Both the position numbers and the translations under genes were made by a program. A DNA stretch of 16,553 bases from Acidobacteria bacterium UBA2994 (lineage in GTDB: Bacteria > Acidobacteriota > Vicinamibacteria > Vicinamibacterales > UBA8438). Numbering within the stretch: the first letter of the stretch is position 1; each line of letters begins with the position of its first letter. The DNA lies in contig DEAA01000013.1 in the NCBI GenBank assembly GCA_002346545.1, positions 191,300 through 207,852 of the forward strand, given 5' to 3'. Positions 7,573 through 13,973 of this stretch are shown one piece after another. Below the pieces are notes generated by a model. That model did no database searches, was not told the DNA's origin, and saw only the letters and a list, made by a program, of their open reading frames with translations.

Positions 7573-8588
7573 GGGTGATTGGCAGCGAACGGTTCAGTGA
7601 CCATCGCCCGCCGCCCGGCCACCCAGAGCAACCGGCTCGTGGCCATGTCATGCACGTGGTGGGGCAGCGGTTCGCCGACGCCGGTGGCGATTTGCGTGCC
7701 CCGCGACCGGCAACCCGCGCTGAGCTCGAGCGGGTCCATGCAGCCGACCACGTAGATCGGATGGCAGCCACGGCTGGCGAGTTGGTGGCCCTCGATCCAG
7801 ACACTTACACCTCGGCAGAATCGTACTACTTGGCGCTGGCCGCCTCGGGCGCCGCGATCGAGGCGGCGGCGCATGCTCGCGAGACCCGGACGCCCGGAGT
7901 TGCGCTGGTCCGCCCTCCGGGGCATCACGCTGAACAGGACCGCGCTATGGGTTTCTGCCTGTTTAACAGCGTGGCTGTGGCGGCGGCCGATGCCCGCGCC
8001 GCAGGCGTCGAGCGCGTGGTGGTCATTGACTACGACGTGCACCACGGGAACGGGACCCAGTGGATGTTCTACGAGGATGCCACGGTGATGTATGTTTCGC
8101 TGCATCAGTACCCGTTCTACCCGGGCACGGGAGCCGTGGGGGATGTCGGACGGGACGCCGGCGCCGGATTCACGGTGAATGTCCCACTGGAGGCGGGTGC
8201 CGGCGACGCCGATTTCGACCGCGCCATGCGAGAGCTGGTGGTGCCGGTGGCCACCGCGTTCGATCCCGGACTGGTGCTTCTCTCGGCGGGGTTCGACGCC
8301 CATCAGCGTGATCCGCTCGGCGGCATGGAGGTGTCAACCGAGGGGTTCGGCCTTCTCACCGCTCACGTGCAACGGCTGGCTCTCGAGACATGCGAGGGGC
8401 GGCTCGGTGTGGCCACCGAAGGCGGCTACGACCTTGAGGCGCTGGAGGCTGGCCTCGACAGCACGCTGACCCAGCTTCGCGACGGCGTGCCGGCCGACGT
8501 GCCCGCGTCCGGTGACACGAGCCGGATCGACGCAGTGCTGCCGTCGGTTCAGGCGGCGCTTGGTCCGTACTGGCCGGGCGTGTTCTGA
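7569..8588 (+). CDS. Histone deacetylase family protein (zinc-dependent deacetylase, AcuC/HDAC type)
   Basis: This is a class I/II-type HDAC fold hydrolase, which removes acetyl or other acyl groups from lysines, polyamines or small amides. The 339-residue protein keeps the full catalytic set. RPPGHH gives His119 and His120, the IDYDVHHGNGT block supplies Asp156 and His158 as zinc ligands, SAGFDAH supplies Asp243, and EGGYDLEAL holds Tyr287. FNSVAVAA after MGFCLFN is also typical. The GTG start overlaps the acyltransferase stop as GTGA, so the two are probably co-translated. Substrate cannot be told from sequence: acetyl-CoA synthetase (as for AcuC), acetylpolyamines or protein lysines are all possible. 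The setting beside acyl-CoA electron transfer genes is suggestive of a link with acetyl or acyl metabolism. Confidence 0.92.
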   Translation: MRVIGSERFSDHRPPPGHPEQPARGHVMHVVGQRFADAGGDLRAPRPATRAELERVHAADHVDRMAATAGELVALDPDTYTSAESYYLALAASGAAIEAAAHARETRTPGVALVRPPGHHAEQDRAMGFCLFNSVAVAAADARAAGVERVVVIDYDVHHGNGTQWMFYEDATVMYVSLHQYPFYPGTGAVGDVGRDAGAGFTVNVPLEAGAGDADFDRAMRELVVPVATAFDPGLVLLSAGFDAHQRDPLGGMEVSTEGFGLLTAHVQRLALETCEGRLGVATEGGYDLEALEAGLDSTLTQLRDGVPADVPASGDTSRIDAVLPSVQAALGPYWPGVF

Positions 8589-8593
8589 GGACC

Positions 8594-8628
8594 ACCAAGC
8601 GCTCGGCGATCCGGGGAGGCGCGCTGGT
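8594..8628 (+). terminator. Weak hairpin after the deacetylase gene, possible transcript end
   Basis: ACCA and GCGC (8594-8602, one bulged A) can pair with GCGCTGGT (8621-8628), with an 18-base loop. It lies 5 bases after the deacetylase stop, where the ETF-to-deacetylase unit should end. There is no T-run, so it would need Rho or would only protect the mRNA end. The call is weak. Confidence 0.2.
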
Positions 8629-8688
8629 AGGGCAGTCATTTGGCGCTGGATCCCGTGGCCAATTGCCCGTCAGGTCGCCGGGTGTCCG

Positions 8689-8716
8689 TTCACGAACCGG
8701 TGGCCAGCGATATAAT
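8689..8716 (+). promoter_or_regulatory. Probable sigma70-type promoter of the leuS-lptE-holA operon
   Basis: The 179-base gap between the deacetylase gene and leuS contains a perfect TATAAT (8711-8716). TTCACG (8689-8694) lies 16 bases upstream and matches four of six bases of the -35 consensus. A start near 8723 would give a leader of about 45-55 bases. This gap is the longest gene-free stretch on the plus strand after fabD. I saw no T-box consensus (GGGTGGNACCGCG-like), so charging-dependent control of leuS by that mechanism is not supported. Confidence 0.6.
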
Positions 8717-8767
8717 TCCTTGCAGATCAATCTGTTGCCGGTGTTGCCAGCCTCCCACATACCCTGA

Positions 8768-11320
8768 TTGTCGACTGTGTCCGACTACGATCCGCAGGCC
8801 ATCGAGAAGAAGTGGCAGCGCCGCTGGACCGAGCAGCGCGCGTTTGAGGTGACCGAAGAGCCGGGTCGCCCCACCTACTACTGCCTTGTGATGTTCGCCT
8901 ATCCATCCGGGCATGCCCATGTCGGGCATGTGCGGAACTACATGATTGGCGACGTCATCGCACGGATGAAGCGGATGCGGGGGTTCAACGTGTTGCATCC
9001 GTTCGGGTGGGACGCGTTCGGTTTGCCGGCCGAGAACGCGGCGATCAAGAACAAGTCCCACCCCGAGATCTGGACGCTGGAGAACATCGCCCACATGAAG
9101 GGGCAACTGCAGCGGCTGGGGATCAGCTACGCGTGGGAGCGCGAACTCGCGACCTGTGAGCCCGAGTACTACCGGTGGAATCAGTGGCTGTTTCTCCAGA
9201 TGTTCGAGCGGGGGCTGGCCTACCGCAAGCGGTCGACGGTCAATTGGTGTCCCAGTTGTGCGACCGTGCTTGCCAACGAGCAGGTCGTCGACGGTGGCTG
9301 CTGGCGGTGCGACTCGGTCGTCGAGCGCCGCGATCTGGAGCAGTGGTTCCTCCGCATCACCGAGTACGCCGACGCGCTGCTGGACGGCATCGAGCGCTTG
9401 GACCAGTGGCCCGAGAAGGTGTTGACCATGCAACGCAACTGGATCGGGCGCTCGGAAGGGGCGCTGGTCCGGTTCCCGGTGAGTGGGCCAGAGGCGAAGT
9501 TACTGGAGATCGAGGTCTTCACGACGCGCATCGACACCATCTACGGCGCGAGCTTCGTCCTGCTGGCGCCCGAGCATGCGCTCGTCGACGAATTCACGGA
9601 GGAGGCGGATGATCCGGACGCCTTTCGAGAGCGGGTCCGGCAGTTCCGGGCGCTGGATCGCACGGCCCGGCTGACCGGTGCCATCGAGAAGGAAGGGTTC
9701 GACACCGGCCGGACCGCGACCAACCCGTTTACCGGCGAGCAGGTGCCGATCTGGATCGCGAACTTCGTCCTCGCCGAGTACGGCACCGGCGCCGTGATGG
9801 CGGTGCCGGCCCACGACCAGCGCGATTTCGAGTTCGCGCGGAAGTATCAGCTTCCGGTTCAGGTGGTGATCCAGCCGGCTGAGGGAGAGACACTCGACGG
9901 TTCCACCCTGGAGGAGGCCTACGCCGGACCCGGTTCCCTCGTGCATTCCGGGGAGTTCACAGGCCGGTCGACCGACGGGGCGGCCCGGGAGATGGCCGCT
10001 GCGGCTGCCAGTCGTGGGATTGGGACGCCGACGGTCCAGTTTAGGCTCAAGGACTGGGGGATTTCCCGCCAGCGCTACTGGGGCACGCCTATTCCGATCA
10101 TTCACTGCCCGCACTGCGGCCTTCAGCCGGTGCCCTACGAAGACTTGCCGGTCGAACTCCCGACCGCGGTCGAGTTCACCGGGCGCGGAGACTCTCCGCT
10201 GGCGCAGATGCCCGAGTTCGTCGAGACGATCTGTCCGAAGTGTCAGCAACCGGCTCGTCGTGAGACGGACACCATGGACACCTTCGTCGACTCGTCCTGG
10301 TACTTCTACCGGTTTTGTGACGCGTCAAACGACCGGACGGCATTTGATCCGGAGAGGGTCAAATACTGGGCGCCGGTGGACTTCTATATCGGCGGGGTCG
10401 AGCACGCCATCCTGCATCTGATTTACTCGAGATTCTTCTGCCGCGTGTTTAAGGACCTGGGGATGGTCGAGCACGACGAGCCATTCACGCGTCTGCTGAC
10501 CCAGGGGATGGTGCTGCGAGACGGCTCGGTCATGTCCAAATCGAAGGGCAACGTCGTCGACCCGGACCAGATGATCTCGACGTTTGGTGCCGATGCCCTC
10601 AGGCTTTACGAGATGTTCGTTGCGCCGCCGGAGAAAGAGATCGAGTGGACCGACTCCGGCCTGGAAGGCAGCTTCCGGTTCTTGACCCGCGTGTGGCGAC
10701 TGGTCACCGGACTCGAAGCGCTCGTTCGGGGTGTCTCGCTTGACACGTTGAACGACGCGGATCTCGCTGTTCGTCACCGAGCCGTTCGCCGGCGTACGCA
10801 CGAGACCATTCGCCGCGTGTCCTCCGACCTGGATCCTCGTGCCCATCTCAACACCGCAGTCTCTGCTTTGATGGAGCTGGTCAACGAGTTGTACGCCTTC
10901 TGCGAGGCAGAGGGGCTGGCCGTCCACACCGGCGCCGAGCGGCCCGATCCGGCGTCGGTTGCCGACGAGACCCGGGCAACACTGGCCGAAGCGGTCGGGG
11001 CGCTGGTCTTGATGCTGTCGCCGTTTACACCGCACCTCTGTGAGGAGTTGTGGGAGCGGATGGGACACGAGGGTAGTCTGGCTCGGGCGACGTGGCCCGC
11101 GTTCGAGCCGGCCGTGGCGCGGGCGGAAGAGATCGTTGTTCCCGTTCAGGTCAACGGCAAGCTCCGGGCCCGGCTGACGGTGCCGGCAGACGTGAGCGAA
11201 GACGCGCTCCGCGAGGCGTCGTTAGCCGACGAGGGGGTGCGCGGGCATACCGAAGGCAAGACCGTAGCTCGGGTGGTGGTCGTGCAGCGGAAACTGGTTA
11301 ACATCGTGATCAAGGGGTAG
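8768..11320 (+). CDS. leuS: Leucyl-tRNA synthetase LeuRS
   Basis: LeuRS attaches leucine to its tRNAs in the cytoplasm. The protein has 850 residues from TTG 8768, or 847 from GTG 8777 ([13 protein letters not shown]); neither start has a clear Shine-Dalgarno, and a CCTCC lies just upstream instead. Visible are the HIGH-type HVGH (51-54), the zinc-type pair CPSC (161-164) and CWRC (178-181), and the CP1 editing domain with TTRIDT (TTRPDT in most relatives) and [11 protein letters not shown], whose Asp350 corresponds to the editing Asp345 of E. coli. The second Cys pairs CPHC and CPKC are followed by [13 protein letters not shown]. The KMSKS loop reads VMSKS (588-592). The C-terminal [14 protein letters not shown] domain is complete. 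It heads an operon with lptE and holA, as in E. coli. Confidence 0.97.
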   Translation: MSTVSDYDPQAIEKKWQRRWTEQRAFEVTEEPGRPTYYCLVMFAYPSGHAHVGHVRNYMIGDVIARMKRMRGFNVLHPFGWDAFGLPAENAAIKNKSHPEIWTLENIAHMKGQLQRLGISYAWERELATCEPEYYRWNQWLFLQMFERGLAYRKRSTVNWCPSCATVLANEQVVDGGCWRCDSVVERRDLEQWFLRITEYADALLDGIERLDQWPEKVLTMQRNWIGRSEGALVRFPVSGPEAKLLEIEVFTTRIDTIYGASFVLLAPEHALVDEFTEEADDPDAFRERVRQFRALDRTARLTGAIEKEGFDTGRTATNPFTGEQVPIWIANFVLAEYGTGAVMAVPAHDQRDFEFARKYQLPVQVVIQPAEGETLDGSTLEEAYAGPGSLVHSGEFTGRSTDGAAREMAAAAASRGIGTPTVQFRLKDWGISRQRYWGTPIPIIHCPHCGLQPVPYEDLPVELPTAVEFTGRGDSPLAQMPEFVETICPKCQQPARRETDTMDTFVDSSWYFYRFCDASNDRTAFDPERVKYWAPVDFYIGGVEHAILHLIYSRFFCRVFKDLGMVEHDEPFTRLLTQGMVLRDGSVMSKSKGNVVDPDQMISTFGADALRLYEMFVAPPEKEIEWTDSGLEGSFRFLTRVWRLVTGLEALVRGVSLDTLNDADLAVRHRAVRRRTHETIRRVSSDLDPRAHLNTAVSALMELVNELYAFCEAEGLAVHTGAERPDPASVADETRATLAEAVGALVLMLSPFTPHLCEELWERMGHEGSLARATWPAFEPAVARAEEIVVPVQVNGKLRARLTVPADVSEDALREASLADEGVRGHTEGKTVARVVVVQRKLVNIVIKG

Positions 11321-11322
11321 GT

Positions 11323-11877
11323 ATGCGAAGCTTGAGACGGTGGCGGAATGGGTGGCTGGCTGGTGCGCTGGTGGCGGCGCTGGCGTGCTCCGGATGCGGA
11401 TACGCCCTGGCGGGGCAGGGATCGTTCCTACCCGACTACATCCAGACCATCGGCGTGCCGCTGTTCGAGAACGGCACGACGGTGTTTGAGATCGAGCAGA
11501 TCTTGACCCAACAGGTGCGTTCCGAGTTCATCGGCCGTGGCCAGTATCGCGTGATCGCCGCCGATACCGGCGTCGACGCACTTCTGTCCGGCACAATCAG
11601 CAATATCTCGATTCAGCCGGCGACTTTCTCCGCACAGCAGCAGGCATCGCGCTACATTTTCCAGCTCTACGTGGCGATCGAGTTTCGCGATCTGACCACC
11701 GACGAGGTGCTGTGGGAGAACCCGCAGCTGCTCTTCAGCGATGAGTACGAGGTGGCCTCGGGTTCCGGCGGCGAGCTGGATGCCTCCACCTTTTTCGGTC
11801 AGCAGTCGAACGCGGTCGAGCGTATCGCCCGCGACTTCGGTCGCACCGTTGTCAGTTCGATCCTAGAGGCTTTTTGA
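11323..11877 (+). CDS. lptE: LPS-assembly lipoprotein LptE
   Basis: LptE is the outer-membrane lipoprotein that plugs and supports LptD during delivery of LPS to the cell surface. The 184-residue product has an Arg-rich N-terminus (MRSLRRWRNG), a hydrophobic segment (WLAGALVAALA) and the Cys-Gly-Tyr of LptE proteins, then the family pattern of IGVPLFENGT, EQILTQQVRSEF, QYRVIAADTGVDALLSGTI and a central DLTTDEVLWEN. The likely lipidated residue is Cys25 in SGCGYAL, but Cys22 occupies the position normally held by Leu or Val, so Cys22 is a possible alternative. The ATG is preceded by AAGGGG (11312-11317) and comes 2 bases after leuS. The position between leuS and holA is the same as in E. coli and strongly supports the call. 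Confidence 0.88.
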   Translation: MRSLRRWRNGWLAGALVAALACSGCGYALAGQGSFLPDYIQTIGVPLFENGTTVFEIEQILTQQVRSEFIGRGQYRVIAADTGVDALLSGTISNISIQPATFSAQQQASRYIFQLYVAIEFRDLTTDEVLWENPQLLFSDEYEVASGSGGELDASTFFGQQSNAVERIARDFGRTVVSSILEAF

Positions 11878-12827
11878 AGACGCTTACGCCAGGGAAGGCT
11901 CTGGAACAGGTTGCCGCTGGCGATCCCGATCCGATCTACCTCATCGAGGGTGACGACGAGCTCGAGAAGGCGGAGGTGGTCGACGCTTTCGAGCAGATCG
12001 TCGATGAGGGACTACGTGCGTTTAATGTCGAACGCCTGCACGGTATGGACGCCTCGCTGGGCGATGTCGTCGAGGCGACTAGAACGCTGCCCATGATGGC
12101 GTCTCGGCGGGTGGTGATTCTACGCCGAGCCGAGCTCGCGCTGGTGCCGAAGCGGGAGAGCAAGGCGGCCGCCGCCGACTTGAAACTGTTCGATGCCTAT
12201 CTCGACGCTCCGTCGAACCACGCGACGCTGCTGCTCGTCTGCGACGGTCTCCTCCACAAAGGGCGAAAAACGACCAAACGTCTGAGGGCGACCGCCACCA
12301 TCGTGACCTGCGGCGTGGTCGACAGCGTGGCCGATGCCGAACGTTGGGTGCGCCGTCGCGTCTCGACCGAGAACGTGTCGATTGAGTCTGCGGCCGCTCG
12401 AATGGTGGCGTCGCTGGCTGGGCCCGACCTATCCCGGTTGCGAGACGACGTAGAACGGTTGCTCTTGTATGCGGTTGGGCAGGACACCATTCGGGTGGAA
12501 GACGTTCGAGCCATTGCCGGACCGGCGACTGTGCTCGACGACTGGGCGGTGGCCCGTGCCATCGAACGAGGGCAGGCAGCGCGGGCGCTGCGCGAACTCG
12601 CGCTGGTGCTGGATGGGGGAGCGGCGCCCCCCATGGTGCTTGGACAGCTGGCGTGGGTGGCGCGCACCAAGCTTTCGCCCGGCCGGGTGAGCCCAGCAGT
12701 GGAGGCGATGTTCGAGACCGATCTGGCTTTGAAGAGCTCTGCTGGCGACCAGCGGGTATTGCTTGAGCGGCTGGTGCTTGAGATGTGCGGGGTCGGCCTC
12801 CCGCGTTCGGCGGGGGCCTCGTCCTAG
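11874..12827 (+). CDS. holA: DNA polymerase III delta subunit HolA
   Basis: HolA is the clamp-loader subunit that opens the beta sliding clamp. The 317-residue protein begins KTLTPGKALEQVAAGDPDP and then the family's IYLIEGDDELEKAEVVDAF (21-40), followed by LPMMASRRVVILRRAE, a block that matches the delta N-terminal AAA+-like domain. LARDLSR-type LAGPDLSRLRDDVERLLLYA and the AIERGQAARALREL / LGQLAWVARTK stretch in the C-terminal third are typical too. The TTG at 11874 overlaps the lptE stop (TTGA), with no good Shine-Dalgarno, so translation is probably coupled. No nearby ATG gives a better start. The gene ends 12 bases before the convergent rpsT stop. leuS-lptE-holA order supports the identity. 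Confidence 0.9.
   Translation: MKTLTPGKALEQVAAGDPDPIYLIEGDDELEKAEVVDAFEQIVDEGLRAFNVERLHGMDASLGDVVEATRTLPMMASRRVVILRRAELALVPKRESKAAAADLKLFDAYLDAPSNHATLLLVCDGLLHKGRKTTKRLRATATIVTCGVVDSVADAERWVRRRVSTENVSIESAAARMVASLAGPDLSRLRDDVERLLLYAVGQDTIRVEDVRAIAGPATVLDDWAVARAIERGQAARALRELALVLDGGAAPPMVLGQLAWVARTKLSPGRVSPAVEAMFETDLALKSSAGDQRVLLERLVLEMCGVGLPRSAGASS
12795..12818. terminator. Hairpin at the convergent holA / rpsT junction
   Basis: GGCC (12795-12798) and CCCGC (12800-12804) pair with GCGGG and GGCC (12810-12818), giving nine base pairs with one bulged T and a 5-base loop. It lies within the last holA codons and 22 bases past the rpsT stop on the other strand. There is no T-run on either side, so it is at best a factor-assisted or mRNA-end-protecting structure serving two converging genes. 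Confidence 0.35.
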
Positions 12828-12839
12828 CGTTCGAGGGGA

Positions 12840-13103
12840 TCAGCTGGCGGCGGCGAAGCGCTTGGCGAGCCGCGACTTGTATCTGGCGGCGGCGTTGTCG
12901 TGGATGATTCCCTTCGCCGACATCTTGTCGATCAGCGATACGGTCCCGCTCATGGCCGAGCGCGCCTCGTCGGTGTTGCCCTGATCGATCGCCGAGCGCA
13001 GCGACTTCAGCGCCCCCCGCAGCCTGGTTCGTAGACTGCGGTTCCGCGCGCGACGCACCAAGTCTTGCTTGTACGCTTTCTTCGTGTGCTTATGGTTGGC
13101 CAA
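12840..13103 (-). CDS. rpsT: 30S ribosomal protein S20
   Basis: S20 binds 16S rRNA early in assembly of the small ribosomal subunit. The 87-residue product is very basic and shows the family ends: MANHKHTKKAYKQ at the start and KGIIHDNAAARYKSRLAKR (64-82) at the end. The start is TTG at 13103, since the family always begins M-A-N-H/I-K-S/x-A/x-K-K and nothing upstream is conserved. An AAAGGA lies about 12 bases before it, a poor spacing. E. coli rpsT also uses UUG and is known to be controlled at translation by its own product, so weak initiation may be a conserved feature. A -10-like TACAAT lies about 58 bases upstream. The gene converges on holA. Confidence 0.95.
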   Translation of the reverse strand: MANHKHTKKAYKQDLVRRARNRSLRTRLRGALKSLRSAIDQGNTDEARSAMSGTVSLIDKMSAKGIIHDNAAARYKSRLAKRFAAAS

Positions 13104-13160
13104 ATCTTGCGTCGTCCTTTCCTGGCTCAGGCAGCGCACCGCTGACCCGACCGACCCGTA

Positions 13161-13166
13161 ATTGTA
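13161..13166 (-). promoter_or_regulatory. Possible -10 element of rpsT
   Basis: On the minus strand this reads TACAAT, one mismatch from TATAAT, in an otherwise GC-rich 92-base gap between the S4-domain gene and rpsT. A transcript from here would have a leader of about 50 bases. No good -35 hexamer is seen 16-18 bases upstream, so the promoter is uncertain. The gap holds nothing else I can recognise. Confidence 0.4.
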
Positions 13167-13195
13167 GCATCCCGTGGCTGAGGCGTGGGGCGCGA

Positions 13196-13597
13196 TCAAT
13201 GTCCTCGGAGCCGACGGAGGGCTCGTCGTTGCCGTTTGTCCGGTTGGCCGGAGCCACGCGGCAGCTGTCTGGTGTCGGCGCGGATCGCTCGTCTAAGTTC
13301 GAGCTCCTCGGGGCGGGGCGCAGGGGTGACGTCCTCGTACAGTTGTCGGGCGTTCGCTTTGGCCAGGTGCTTGGCGGCCAGCGCCTTGACTAAGATGATC
13401 TGGGTGTGGCCATCGGTGCGAGTGATGGTCAGCCGATCGCCAGGCTGAGTATGTCGGTGCGGTTTGGCCCGTTGTCCGTTGACGTCGACCTTGCCGCCCC
13501 GACAGGCACGTTGCGCCTCCGAGCGTGTCTTGAAGAGACAGGCGACGTCCAGCCAGATATCCAGCCGGAGTCTATTGTCGGTGGCAGCGTCGGTCAC
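13196..13597 (-). CDS. S4-domain RNA-binding protein, Hsp15/HslR-like
   Basis: The 133-residue basic protein carries an S4 RNA-binding domain near residues 9-60: RLDIWLDVACLFKTRSEAQRAC, then GGKVDVNGQRAKPHRHTQPGD and LTITR. The order and the Arg/Lys-rich tail (KRQRRALRRLRG) resemble Hsp15 (HslR), which binds free 50S subunits carrying a stalled nascent chain and helps to recycle them. The GTG start at 13597 was chosen because it overlaps the stop codon of the broken frame upstream (GTGA), and the sequence further upstream has no S4-family similarity. Other members of the S4 group (for example YlmH-like or small unclassified RNA-binding proteins) cannot be excluded. Placement between alaS and rpsT, both translation genes, agrees with a ribosomal role. 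Confidence 0.85.
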   Translation of the reverse strand: MTDAATDNRLRLDIWLDVACLFKTRSEAQRACRGGKVDVNGQRAKPHRHTQPGDRLTITRTDGHTQIILVKALAAKHLAKANARQLYEDVTPAPRPEELELRRAIRADTRQLPRGSGQPDKRQRRALRRLRGH

Positions 13598-13874
13598 GAG
13601 GGATGCGGGATTAGGTAGTAGCTCGATACGTGAGGCAGGTCCGAATACACCGTGATAGGTTGGCCGTCGGTGACCTGGAAGCTCTCGTAGAGGGCTTGAA
13701 CGTTGACGATGATGTTGGCCTAGGCCGTCCGCCCTCGGGCCACCGGCCGATTCGATCTGGACGGCGGCCCGCACGAGCTTTGGCCGTACACTGTGTCGTC
13801 TGGACTCGCGATCGATAATGTCGTCCCGACTCGCCCAGGAGCAGGACGAGACAGGCGGGGATCAGAGGCGGCAT
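13594..13874 (-). pseudogene. Broken reading frame, possible small secreted protein (two frame changes)
   Basis: Between alaS and the S4-domain gene a protein-like sequence is spread over three frames. From ATG 13874 it reads MPPLIPACLVLLLGES, like a signal peptide. Near the GGG at 13825-13827 the sensible sequence moves to the next frame: RDDIIDRESRRHSVRPK, then LVRAAVQIESAGGPRADGLG. Near 13717-13720 it moves again to NIIVNVQALYESFQVTDGQP, then ITVYSDLPHVSSYYLIPHPS and TGA. In the last frame a TAG at 13722-13720 blocks any upstream extension, and no start codon lies after it. Removing one G and one C would restore a single frame of about 92 codons. The final TGA overlaps the S4 gene's GTG, as expected for a genuine gene. 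I do not recognise the family. Pseudogene or sequencing error are both possible. Confidence 0.45.
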
Positions 13875-13973
13875 CCGGATCTCACGATAGCTCAGCTCGT
13901 CAGCGGGGCAAAGCGCTCCGCCGGATGGTCCTCTCCGGGGTCGTCTGGTTACGCGGGCGTCGAGGCCAGTGCA

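Noticed and set aside
7344..8303. 319-codon minus-strand frame opposite the acyltransferase and deacetylase genes
   Set aside because: It is antisense to two well-supported genes, spans their junction, and shows no recognisable domain.
8589..8767. T-box riboswitch or small RNA upstream of leuS
   Set aside because: No T-box consensus, specifier stem or terminator with a T-run could be found; only a promoter-like pair is supported.
9500..11068. Two long minus-strand frames (about 249 and 247 codons) opposite leuS
   Set aside because: Both are antisense to conserved LeuRS blocks and have shadow-like composition.
13598..13774. N-terminal extension of the S4-domain gene by 59 codons
   Set aside because: The extension has no S4-family similarity and overlaps the broken small gene; the GTG at 13597 with a 4-base overlap is a better start.
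13875..13973. Inverted repeats (CCGGA/TCCGG and an AGCG/CGCT pair) after alaS as a terminator
   Set aside because: Stems are short, imperfect and lack a T-run, so they are not distinguishable from chance in GC-rich DNA.
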